Of a stretch of DNA of 17,087 nucleotides, positions 1 through 6,823 are shown one piece after another. The stretch is from an uncultured Lachnospiraceae bacterium. Lineage in GTDB: Bacteria > Bacillota > Clostridia > Lachnospirales > Lachnospiraceae. Made by a program: the position numbers and the translations under genes. How positions within the stretch are numbered: position 1 is the first letter of the stretch; every line of letters starts with the position of its first letter. Under the pieces are notes generated by a model. That model did no database searches. It saw only the letters and a list, made by a program, of their open reading frames with translations, and was not told the origin of the DNA. The DNA lies in the NCBI GenBank assembly GCA_910577445.1, contig CAJTMZ010000030.1, positions 1 through 17,087 of the forward strand, in the 5' to 3' direction.

Positions 1-52
1 TTTATTTTGCATATTTCTGCTTTTACAGTAGATTTTTCATTTACTTCCATTG

Positions 53-58
53 TATAAT
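53..58 (+). promoter_or_regulatory. Probable -10 element for pyrG
   Basis: A perfect TATAAT lies about 33 bases upstream of the pyrG start codon in an AT-rich leader. No convincing TTGACA-like -35 box sits 16-18 bases further upstream; the best hexamers there match poorly. The leader is short and shows no terminator hairpin, so CTP-dependent attenuation as in Bacillus pyrG is not supported. Confidence 0.4.
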
Positions 59-91
59 AAGGAATGATTGTTTCATTTTGGAGGAAATGCT

Positions 92-1696
92 ATGGCAGTA
101 AAATACGTATTTGTAACAGGCGGTGTTGTTTCAGGTTTGGGAAAAGGAATTACAGCCGCTTCTTTAGGTAGATTGCTTAAAGCAAGAGGATATAAGGTGA
201 CGATGCAGAAGTTCGACCCTTATATCAATATGGACCCCGGAACCATGAACCCCATCCAGCACGGAGAGGTTTTCGTAACCGAGGACGGCACCGAGACGGA
301 TTTGGACCTTGGGCACTATGAGCGTTTTATTGACGAAAATCTGGACAAGAATTCCAATGTGACCACGGGTAAAATTTACTGGAGCGTGCTCCAAAAGGAA
401 CGCCGGGGAGATTACGGCGGGGGAACCGTTCAGGTAATCCCTCATATTACAAACGAAATCAAAAGCCGTTTCTACCGTAATTTTACCGATGAGGAAACCC
501 GAATCGCCATCATCGAGGTGGGCGGCACCGTGGGCGATATCGAGAGCCAGCCTTTCCTTGAATCTCTCCGTCAGTTTCAGCATGAAATCGGGCATGAAAA
601 TGCAATCCTGATTCATGTGACGCTGATTCCTTACCTGAAGGCGTCGCAGGAAATGAAGACCAAGCCTACTCAGGCCAGCGTCAAGGAGCTCCAGGGAATG
701 GGCATCCGTCCCGACATCATCGTGTGCCGGAGCGAATATCCCTTAAGCCAGAGTATCAAGGATAAAATTGCGCTCTTCTGCAACGTGCCCAATAACCACG
801 TTCTGCAGAATCTGGATGTGGAATATTTGTATGAGGCTCCCCTTGCCATGGAAAACGAACATCTGGCACAGGTTGCCTGTGAATGTCTGAATCTGGACTG
901 CCCCGAGCCGGACCTTACGGACTGGAAAGCAATGGTGGAATCCTTAAGGACTCCCACCGGGGAAGTGACCGTTGCGCTGGTAGGGAAATATGTACAGCTT
1001 CACGACGCTTACATCAGCGTTGTGGAAGCCTTAAAGCATGGCGGGATTTCCAATCGTGTCACTGTGAATATCAAATGGATTGATTCCGAACTTGTTACGG
1101 ATGAAACCGCAGACGGCCTTTTTAAGGATGTGGGCGGCATTCTTGTTCCCGGCGGCTTCGGCCCTCGCGGTATTGAAGGCAAGATTTGTGCGATTCGCTA
1201 TGCCCGTACTCACAAGCTTCCTTTCCTGGGGCTGTGTCTGGGCATGCAGCTTGCCATTGTGGAATTTGCCCGCAACGTGATTGGTTATAACGATGCAAAC
1301 AGCATTGAACTTGACCCTTCCACCTCTCACCCGGTTATTGCGCTTATGCCGGACCAGAATGGTGTTGAGGATATCGGCGGAACCTTGAGGCTTGGTTCTT
1401 ATCCCTGCGAGCTGGACAAGACCTCCCTTGCATATAAATTATACGGGGAAGAAATTATCCACGAGCGTCACAGACACCGTTACGAAGTAAACAATGATTT
1501 CCGTACGGTTTTAACGGAGCACGGCATGAAGCTTTCCGGCCATTCTCCCGACGGACGTATTATTGAGATGTGCGAGCTCACGGGTCACCCGTTCTTCCTT
1601 GCCACTCAGGCACATCCGGAGCTTAAGTCAAGGCCCAACAGACCGCATCCTCTGTTTAAGGGATTTATTGAAGCGGTTACGAAATGTGAAAGATGA
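92..1696 (+). CDS. pyrG: CTP synthase (glutamine hydrolysing)
   Basis: Catalyses the ATP-dependent amination of UTP to CTP with glutamine as nitrogen donor, the last step of de novo pyrimidine nucleotide synthesis, in the cytosol. The 534-residue length is typical. The N-terminal synthetase domain (about residues 1-270) opens with the family motif VFVTGGVVSGLGKG and contains DPYINMDPGTM. The C-terminal class I glutamine amidotransferase domain carries the nucleophile Cys382 in LGLCLGMQ and the partner residues His508 and Glu510 in AHPELKSRP. The ATG at 92 is preferred over an upstream in-frame TTG at 68 because GGAGG at 80-84 lies seven bases before it. It is the only + strand gene and stands alone, convergent with the flagellin-like gene. 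No truncation or odd residue was seen. Confidence 0.98.
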   Translation: MAVKYVFVTGGVVSGLGKGITAASLGRLLKARGYKVTMQKFDPYINMDPGTMNPIQHGEVFVTEDGTETDLDLGHYERFIDENLDKNSNVTTGKIYWSVLQKERRGDYGGGTVQVIPHITNEIKSRFYRNFTDEETRIAIIEVGGTVGDIESQPFLESLRQFQHEIGHENAILIHVTLIPYLKASQEMKTKPTQASVKELQGMGIRPDIIVCRSEYPLSQSIKDKIALFCNVPNNHVLQNLDVEYLYEAPLAMENEHLAQVACECLNLDCPEPDLTDWKAMVESLRTPTGEVTVALVGKYVQLHDAYISVVEALKHGGISNRVTVNIKWIDSELVTDETADGLFKDVGGILVPGGFGPRGIEGKICAIRYARTHKLPFLGLCLGMQLAIVEFARNVIGYNDANSIELDPSTSHPVIALMPDQNGVEDIGGTLRLGSYPCELDKTSLAYKLYGEEIIHERHRHRYEVNNDFRTVLTEHGMKLSGHSPDGRIIEMCELTGHPFFLATQAHPELKSRPNRPHPLFKGFIEAVTKCER

Positions 1697-1704
1697 AATT
1701 ATCA

Positions 1705-1726
1705 GCGGCACGGTTTCCCGTGCCGC
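1705..1726. terminator. GC-rich hairpin between convergent genes
   Basis: A perfect 9-bp stem (GCGGCACGG / CCGTGCCGC) with a 4-base loop starts nine bases after the pyrG stop. Read on the - strand the loop is GAAA, a GNRA-type tetraloop. It lies between two convergent genes and probably ends transcripts from both sides. The T tracts that follow are weak on either strand (GTCTTTGTCC on +, TGATAATTTC on -), so efficiency is uncertain. Confidence 0.65.
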
Positions 1727-1742
1727 GTCTTTGTCCGCCTCA

Positions 1743-1774
1743 GGATAGTTCCTATCCATGGCTTTTGGTTTTTT
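1743..1774 (+). terminator. Second possible pyrG terminator hairpin
   Basis: A perfect 6-bp stem (GGATAG / CTATCC) with a TTC loop at 1743-1757 is followed, after a few bases, by two T runs ending TTTTTT at 1769-1774. The gap between stem and T run is longer than in a canonical intrinsic terminator, so this is a backup candidate for pyrG. Its T run overlaps the stop codon of the convergent flagellin-like gene. Confidence 0.3.
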
Positions 1775-2537
1775 ACTGGAATAACCTCGTCACAAGAGAA
1801 TCCTGCTCCATCCGTTTTCTCAGCATCAAAGCGCCGTAATCTCTCATAAGTTCCTGTCTCTTCTTTTCGGATATTGCTTTCGGCATATCCAAATCCTCGA
1901 TACGGCTTCTGGAATTTAACTGTTCCAGCGAAGCGGCAGTATTATAGTTATAAGTATGCTCCAGACGATTGGTCTGCGCTCCGATATTGCCCCTTCTGGA
2001 GGAAATCATATCCATTGCCTTATCGATGTCCTGCAGGTTAAAATTGCCCTTAGTCACATCAAAGTCCGCAATGCCAAGCGCTTCCAGCGTGGAATTTTCC
2101 ATCTGGATTTTCATGCCGTTTCCGTCAGGATTGGTAGCCAGATGCATATCCGCCATACTGCCGTCAAGAAGCTTTTGCTCATTGAAAGTAGTGTCCTTTG
2201 CTAGGGACTGGATGCCTTCCTTAAGCTGGTTTATCTCATTTTGGTACATCTGCTTTTCCGTGTCTGAATTTAATCCGTTCATGGATTTCACTGCAAGCTC
2301 ACGGATTCTCTGCAAATAGTCCATCATGCCGTCCATGGCTCCGTCCGCCACGTTCAAAGCGCTAATGCCGTCTTTCGCATTATCCGCCCCTACCCGAAGC
2401 CCGGTTTCTTCCCTTTCCATCTTTTTGCCGATGGCAAGACCGGCCGCGTCGTCCGCCGCCGTATTAATTCTCTTTCCGCTGGCAATGTGGGAATAGGAAT
2501 TGTAAAGCCCGTTATTATTTACTGTCATACTGCTCAT
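1773..2537 (-). CDS. Short atypical flagellin-like protein
   Basis: A 254-residue flagellin-family protein. The N-terminal flagellin domain is recognised by SGKRINTAADDAAGLAIGKKM (about 20-40), then DGISALNVADGAM, LQRIRELAVKSMNG and a Q-x3-NEINQLKEGI helix. The C-terminal domain (about 175-254) has GAQTNRLEH, NTAASLEQLNSRSRIEDLDM and a terminal coiled-coil helix. The variable D2/D3 region is almost absent, since only about 50 residues separate the conserved halves. Only about 19 residues precede SGKRIN and they lack the usual INxNxxAMxA opening, so the N-terminal D0 helix is shortened. The start is backed by AAAGGAGGTG about six bases upstream. No other flagellar gene is present here. It could be a minor flagellin, a filament-associated protein, or a degenerate paralogue like Bacillus YvzB. 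The family assignment is firm and the role is not. Confidence 0.88.
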   Translation of the reverse strand: MSSMTVNNNGLYNSYSHIASGKRINTAADDAAGLAIGKKMEREETGLRVGADNAKDGISALNVADGAMDGMMDYLQRIRELAVKSMNGLNSDTEKQMYQNEINQLKEGIQSLAKDTTFNEQKLLDGSMADMHLATNPDGNGMKIQMENSTLEALGIADFDVTKGNFNLQDIDKAMDMISSRRGNIGAQTNRLEHTYNYNTAASLEQLNSRSRIEDLDMPKAISEKKRQELMRDYGALMLRKRMEQDSLVTRLFQ

Positions 2538-2573
2538 AACTGCACCTCCTTTCCTATTAACAGTTCCGTCTTA

Positions 2574-2602
2574 ATTATATCCTTTTGCAAAGAATATCTC
2601 AA
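2574..2602 (-). promoter_or_regulatory. Sigma-A-type promoter of the flagellin-like gene
   Basis: On the - strand, TTGAGA (2597-2602) and TATAAT (2574-2579) are separated by exactly 17 bases, close to the housekeeping consensus. The predicted transcription start is near 2567, giving a leader of about 30 bases. An overlapping GCCGATTG (2600-2607) with TAAA (2621-2624) resembles a sigma-28/sigma-D promoter, but the 13-base spacing is shorter than usual. Confidence 0.65.
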
Positions 2603-2643
2603 TCGGCAACCATAAAATATTTTAGGCTAACCATTATATAGTT

Positions 2644-2675
2644 TGTACCGGGCATGGTTTTCCACGCCCGGTACA
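2644..2675 (-). terminator. Terminator-like hairpin after the sugar-binding lipoprotein gene
   Basis: A 10-bp stem (TGTACCGGGC / GCCCGGTACA) lengthens on the - strand transcript through a G-U pair to about 14 bp closed by an AAAA loop. It begins about 27 bases after the stop of the binding-protein gene and probably ends the importer operon. A clear T tract is missing on the - strand (AAACTATATAAT follows), so it may act as an mRNA 3'-end stabiliser instead. Confidence 0.55.
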
Positions 2676-2702
2676 TTTAATATACAGTGAATTAAAAATT
2701 TA

Positions 2703-3872
2703 TTAATCTGTCAGCAGAGCCATTCTGTCAGGGTCATCCGCAAACACTTCTTTTGCATTGTCCTTTGTCACAACGACAGGAGGCAGTTCATAAATGGGAA
2801 CATCAATTACGCCATTGTTTACCTTTACATCGGTTGCCGGCATCCCGTTACCGCTTAACAGACTTCCAATAATAGAAACCGTCTCCGCAACAAGCGCATT
2901 AGTCGGTTTTGCAACCGTGGAATACTGTCTGCCTGACCATACCCACTCAACAGATTCATTTTCCGCGTCCAGTCCCGATACTACAGGAATCGGCTGTCCC
3001 GCATTCTCACAGGATGTAATAATCGCACGGGCAATACCGTCGTTCGGTGAAAGAACACCGTCAATCTCAATGTCTGAATAATTGCCCGCAAGAATGGCGT
3101 CCATACGTGACTGCGCTTTGGAGTTATCCCAGTCAACTGTCGCGCACTGTGTAAAATCTGTCTGCCCTGATACAACAACCAAAGTCCCGTCGTCTATGAG
3201 CGGCTGAAGCACTGACATTGCTCCTGTAAAGAAATTCGGCGCATTCGGGTCAGCCGGGCCGCCGCCGAAAAGTTCAATGTTGTAAGGAGCCGAGCCTTTC
3301 AATTCCTCCAGACCCTGCAGAAGCGCCTGTGCCTGTAATTCCCCTGTTTTTACACTGCCAAACTGTACTACGCCGTCAACGCCTGTGGTATTTTCCAACA
3401 GTCTGTCATATCCGATTATGTATACGCCCGCATCTTTTGCCTTTTCCAGCACCGAACCAAGCTGTGAACCGTCAACAGGTCCGACAACGATAACCTGCGC
3501 GCCGTTCTCAATCATGGACTCGATTTGCTGTTGCTGCTGCGGAACTTTCTGGTCAGCGGCCTGTATAATCGCTTCATAACCTGCGGCCTCAAGCTGTTCT
3601 TTAAACATCACTTCCGCCTCCGCCCAGTTCTGTGTTCCAAGCCACGGCAGCGCCACACCGACGATACCGCCTCCTGTGGACGAAGTCCCGGCCGCATCTT
3701 CAGCTTCCGCAGTCTCCGCGTTTCCGGCTTCAGCAGTTTTCTCCACATCCGCGGTTGTGTCAGTCGCCGTCTGCGAGGCCTCCTCCGTTCCCCTGCCTCC
3801 TCCACAGCCTGTCAGCATGGTTGCCGCAAGAACTGCCGTCATCAAAAGTGATAATGCTTTTTTTGCTTTCAT
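2703..3872 (-). CDS. chvE: ChvE-like multiple-monosaccharide ABC transporter, substrate-binding lipoprotein
   Basis: Extracytoplasmic sugar-binding component of a CUT2-type importer. The 389-residue precursor has a lysine-rich signal peptide and the lipobox LTGC, with Cys23 as the predicted lipidated residue. A low-complexity Ala/Glu/Thr linker follows (about 27-68), then a type I periplasmic-binding fold. Segments shared with Agrobacterium ChvE include IGYDRL, NIELFGG, GAMSVLQPLIDDGTLVVVSGQ, VLSPNDG, PVVSGLDAE and RQYSTV near the ligand cleft. It is the last gene of its operon, 38 bases after the permease, with AAGGAGG before the start. ChvE proteins bind several aldoses (arabinose, xylose, glucose, galactose), so the exact ligand cannot be read here. 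The symbol is by family similarity. Confidence in a monosaccharide-binding role is high. Confidence 0.9.
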   Translation of the reverse strand: MKAKKALSLLMTAVLAATMLTGCGGGRGTEEASQTATDTTADVEKTAEAGNAETAEAEDAAGTSSTGGGIVGVALPWLGTQNWAEAEVMFKEQLEAAGYEAIIQAADQKVPQQQQQIESMIENGAQVIVVGPVDGSQLGSVLEKAKDAGVYIIGYDRLLENTTGVDGVVQFGSVKTGELQAQALLQGLEELKGSAPYNIELFGGGPADPNAPNFFTGAMSVLQPLIDDGTLVVVSGQTDFTQCATVDWDNSKAQSRMDAILAGNYSDIEIDGVLSPNDGIARAIITSCENAGQPIPVVSGLDAENESVEWVWSGRQYSTVAKPTNALVAETVSIIGSLLSGNGMPATDVKVNNGVIDVPIYELPPVVVTKDNAKEVFADDPDRMALLTD

Positions 3873-3910
3873 AACTTATTTCCTCCTTTTTGTTTTTAAA
3901 TTTCAGGATT

Positions 3911-5083
3911 TTACCCCCTGTTTTTCTTGTTATATACATCAAAGGCTACAGCCGCTAAGAGCACAAAGCCCTTTATAACCTGCGTTTTGTCGGCCCCGAC
4001 GCCCATAAGCATAAGCCCGTTGTTCAAGACCGCCATCACCAGGCCGCCTACCATCGTTGCAATGACGGTTCCGACACCGCCCGATACAGCCGCGCCGCCA
4101 ATAAATACGGATGCGATGGCATCCATCTCCCATGAGGTTCCGTCCGCCGGTCCTGCCGCTGTCGAACGTCCCACAAATAATATACCCGCCACGGCTGCCA
4201 GAACTGACATGTTAAGCATTGTGAGAAAATACGTTCTTTTCACATTTACGCCGGATAATTCTGCCGCCGACTTATTTCCTCCTACCGCATAGACATGACG
4301 TCCGAAGGATGTTCTTTCCGTAATCAGATAATACAGGATAATCAGTATCACAAGAATCAGTCCTGGAATCGGAAAACTTGTGCCCGGCCTTCCGCTTCCG
4401 AAAAGCCATGTCGCGTATCCGATAACAGCAGCCACAATTCCGATACGAACCGCAAACGGCCAGAACGCCTCTTTCTTTCCGGTAACATCTCCTGAATGGG
4501 TAAACTTCCTCATCTGTGCAATTACATACACAGCTATTGCAATTATTCCAAGCAATAAAGTTGAGTTGTTCATCCCCGTAAAAGCCGGGCCCCATTCAGG
4601 GAGATAACCGGCACCAAACCATTTCAGCTCTGAGGGAACAGGAACTGAAATTGAGTTTGATATCCAAATAACACCGCCTCTGAATATCATCATACCGCCA
4701 AGCGTTGTAATGAATCCCGGAATGCCAAGCCTCGATAAGAAAAATCCCTGCCATGCCCCGGCTATCATGCCAATTACCAGCGCAATCAGAATTGCAACAT
4801 ACCACGGCAGGTTAAACTGGCGGGCGGTTATCGCCATTACCATAGACGCAAATCCTGCAACCGAACCCACCGACAAGTCAATCTGTCCGATTACTATTAC
4901 CATAAGCATTCCTAAAGCCAAAACCAATACATATGCATTTCCCGATATTAAATTTTGAAAATTTGAGGAAGTAATCATCTTACCTCCCGATGCAATATTG
5001 AAAATTATAATGAGCGCTGCGAGGGCAACCACCATCGTATATTGACGGAGGTCTTCGCCCAACACCTTTTTAATATATTTCAT
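3911..5083 (-). CDS. mmsB: Multiple-monosaccharide ABC transporter permease (GguB/MmsB type)
   Basis: Integral membrane permease of the BPD_transp_2 family (RbsC/AraH/XylH relatives), 390 residues, with about ten hydrophobic spans and a short cytosolic N terminus. Family landmarks are VIGQIDLSVGS in the first third, GIPGFITTLGGMMIFRGG, the cytoplasmic coupling-loop segment TSFGRHVYAVGGNKSAAELSGV, and the late glycine-rich VFIGGAAVSGGVGTV. A hydrophilic insert around residues 190-205 (about FTHSGDVTGKKEAF) between spans is typical of the longer GguB/XylH branch rather than RbsC. It starts 12 bases after the ATPase stop, with a GAGGAG ribosome site. It would form a channel with the adjacent ATPase and receive sugar from the lipoprotein binder. 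Confidence 0.92.
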   Translation of the reverse strand: MKYIKKVLGEDLRQYTMVVALAALIIIFNIASGGKMITSSNFQNLISGNAYVLVLALGMLMVIVIGQIDLSVGSVAGFASMVMAITARQFNLPWYVAILIALVIGMIAGAWQGFFLSRLGIPGFITTLGGMMIFRGGVIWISNSISVPVPSELKWFGAGYLPEWGPAFTGMNNSTLLLGIIAIAVYVIAQMRKFTHSGDVTGKKEAFWPFAVRIGIVAAVIGYATWLFGSGRPGTSFPIPGLILVILIILYYLITERTSFGRHVYAVGGNKSAAELSGVNVKRTYFLTMLNMSVLAAVAGILFVGRSTAAGPADGTSWEMDAIASVFIGGAAVSGGVGTVIATMVGGLVMAVLNNGLMLMGVGADKTQVIKGFVLLAAVAFDVYNKKNRG

Positions 5084-5095
5084 TACCGTCTCCTC

Positions 5096-6625
5096 TTAAG
5101 CCGTTATGGTCATCTTCTGCATTAACATTTCCTGATTAGCCTCTTTTGTGGGAATCTCACCCGTAATTTTTCCTTCAAAAATCGTATAAATGCGGTCCGC
5201 CATTCCAAGAAGTTCCGGGAGTTCGGAGGATACCAGAATAATTGCTTTTCCCTCGTCTGCAAGTTCATGGATTAATTTATAAATCTCATATTTTGCACCC
5301 ACATCAATACCCCTTGTCGGCTCATCCAGAATGAGAATATCCGGCTCTGTAAACATCCACTTTGAAAGGACGACTTTCTGCTGGTTTCCGCCTGATAAAG
5401 TATTCACGCCAACACCCACATCGCGGCACTTAATTCTCAGGGAAGCTTTATATTTTTCCGAGGCTGCCCTCTCCTTGTCAAAGTCCAGAAGACCTTTTGT
5501 TTTAATTACATTCAGATTCGCGGAGACAACGGTTTTTCTAATCGTATCAAGAAGATTTAGTCCCAGTCCCTTTCTGTCCTCCGGCACATAAGCAATCTTA
5601 TTTTTAATAGCCTCCCGGACAGAATTTATCTGGACTTCCCTGCCTTCTATTTTTATCTTTCCGCCTCTGAAAATCCCCATATTTTTTCCAAACAAAGACC
5701 TCATCAATTCCGTTCTGCCCGCTCCCATAAGGCCGGCAAACCCGACAATTTCTCCGGCTCTGACATAAAATGCAGAATTTTTGCAGAGCATTTTTCCGGG
5801 AACTTTCGCGTCCTCAACATTCCAATCCGAAACCTCAAGAATAACTTCTCCGATTTTAGGCGTATGTTCAGGATATCTGTTTTCAATTTCACGTCCCACC
5901 ATGGCCTTGATAATTTTGTTCTCGTCAACCCTGCCAGCCTCCACGGCATAACCATCCACGGTTTTCCCATCCCTGATTACTGTCACATAATCGGAAACCG
6001 CCGCTATCTCATTTAACTTGTGGGAAATCATAATGCAGGTAATTCCCTGCTTTTTCAGTCCAAGCATCAAACGCAGCAAATTTTTAGAGTCCGATTCATT
6101 TAACGACGATGTGGGTTCATCCAAAATAAGAACTTTAACATTTTTTGACAGCGCCTTCGCGATTTCAACAAGCTGCTGCTGCCCGACGCCCAAATTTTTA
6201 ATGATTGTATTTGGAGCAATATGTAATCCGACTTTCTCCAACAACTCTCTCGTTCTTTTACGTTCTTTCTCCCAATTTATAAGTCCCTTTTCCACAATTT
6301 CATTGCCCATGAAAATATTTTCCGTAACGGACAACTCGGGAATCATCGTAAGCTCCTGGTGAATGATAACGATTCCCGCGCGTTCAGAGTCTTTGATGTT
6401 TTTGAACGTCATTTTTTTACCCTGAAAAACAATCTCGCCATCATAACTTCCATATGGATAAACGCCTGACAAAACTTTCATCAGGGTAGATTTTCCCGCG
6501 CCGTTTTCGCCGCATATTGCATGTATGGAGGCCTCTGAAACTTCCAGCGTCACGTCAGAAAGCGCCTTAACCCCCGGAAATGTTTTGGTGATGTTCTTCA
6601 TCTGCAAAATATAACCGTCACTCAT
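5096..6625 (-). CDS. mmsA: Multiple-monosaccharide ABC transporter, double ATPase subunit (GguA/MmsA type)
   Basis: Cytosolic ATP-hydrolysing subunit of a CUT2 importer, with two fused nucleotide-binding domains in 509 residues, the normal length. Domain 1 has Walker A GENGAGKST (39-47), signature LGVGQQQ (about 145-151), Walker B LILDEPTSSL (about 166-175) and switch His202. Domain 2 (about 260-500) has the degenerate Walker A GLMGAGRTE (298-306) in which Arg replaces the key Lys, signature LSGGNQQ (410-416) and Walker B LILDEPTRGID (431-441). This asymmetry is standard for RbsA/XylG/GguA. The VPEDRKGLGL segment is also family-typical. It is the first gene of the importer operon, which is unusual because ChvE-type operons often begin with the binding protein. 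An AGGGAGGT ribosome site lies 10 bases upstream. Confidence 0.94.
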   Translation of the reverse strand: MSDGYILQMKNITKTFPGVKALSDVTLEVSEASIHAICGENGAGKSTLMKVLSGVYPYGSYDGEIVFQGKKMTFKNIKDSERAGIVIIHQELTMIPELSVTENIFMGNEIVEKGLINWEKERKRTRELLEKVGLHIAPNTIIKNLGVGQQQLVEIAKALSKNVKVLILDEPTSSLNESDSKNLLRLMLGLKKQGITCIMISHKLNEIAAVSDYVTVIRDGKTVDGYAVEAGRVDENKIIKAMVGREIENRYPEHTPKIGEVILEVSDWNVEDAKVPGKMLCKNSAFYVRAGEIVGFAGLMGAGRTELMRSLFGKNMGIFRGGKIKIEGREVQINSVREAIKNKIAYVPEDRKGLGLNLLDTIRKTVVSANLNVIKTKGLLDFDKERAASEKYKASLRIKCRDVGVGVNTLSGGNQQKVVLSKWMFTEPDILILDEPTRGIDVGAKYEIYKLIHELADEGKAIILVSSELPELLGMADRIYTIFEGKITGEIPTKEANQEMLMQKMTITA

Positions 6626-6687
6626 CTAACCCTATACCTCCCTTCCCTTAAATATTCACTTTGCTTTCGCAATCTTTAATTGTCTTT

Positions 6688-6754
6688 ATTTTAGAAAATT
6701 TGCCGTGGTTTGCCTATTGCCGGATGTCATATCTTTTATTGTGACATTCGTCAA
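6688..6754 (-). promoter_or_regulatory. Candidate promoters of the monosaccharide importer operon
   Basis: Two sigma-A-like pairs can be read on the - strand. P1 is TTGACG (6749-6754), 17 bases, TATGAC (6726-6731). P2 is TAGGCA (6711-6716), 17 bases, TAAAAT (6688-6693). Each has nine of twelve consensus bases. If P2 is used, the TGTCA/TGACA inverted repeat at 6724-6747 is centred about 55 bases upstream of the start, where an activator would fit. If P1 is used, the repeat overlaps the core promoter. The sequence alone cannot decide. Confidence 0.35.
6724..6747. promoter_or_regulatory. Inverted repeat, possible regulator-binding site upstream of the importer
   Basis: Hexamer arms ATGTCA (6724-6729) and TGACAT (6742-6747) are separated by 12 bases. 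The TGTCA/TGACA core recurs in the region upstream of the two-component operon (11154-11178). It is a candidate site for the response regulator encoded next door. No binding data exist, and chance occurrence of such short words is not excluded. Confidence 0.35.
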
Positions 6755-6756
6755 AT

Positions 6757-6813
6757 AAAAAAAGCGGTTTACATATGACAAATGTCATTGACATTTTTGC
6801 CATATATAAACCG
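6757..6813 (-). terminator. Long intrinsic terminator after the sensor operon
   Basis: On the - strand, starting about ten bases after the stop at 6824, a 13-bp outer stem pairs 6801-6813 with 6765-6777 and contains one G-U pair. Inside it, 6780-6796 is a perfect 8+1+8 palindrome (AAATGTCA / TGACATTT). The transcript then enters seven consecutive U residues (6763-6757). This separates the two-component operon from the downstream importer operon. Confidence 0.85.
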
Positions 6814-6823
6814 TTTAAAATAC

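Noticed and set aside
1..91. CTP-dependent attenuator in the pyrG leader
   Set aside because: No hairpin followed by a T run was found between the -10 element and the start codon, and the predicted start does not show a GGG tract.
6660..6680. CcpA cre site near TTGC-GAAA-GCAA upstream of the importer
   Set aside because: The flanking bases do not match the cre consensus; only a short palindrome is present.
6775..6788. NarL-like 6-2-6 inverted repeat ATGACA-AA-TGTCAT as a response regulator site
   Set aside because: It lies inside the long terminator hairpin, and its symmetry is sufficiently explained by the stem; kept only as a note in the terminator finding.
6788..6793. TTGACA on the + strand as a promoter -35 box
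   Set aside because: No -10 hexamer lies 16-18 bases downstream, there is no + strand gene to serve, and the word is part of the terminator palindrome.
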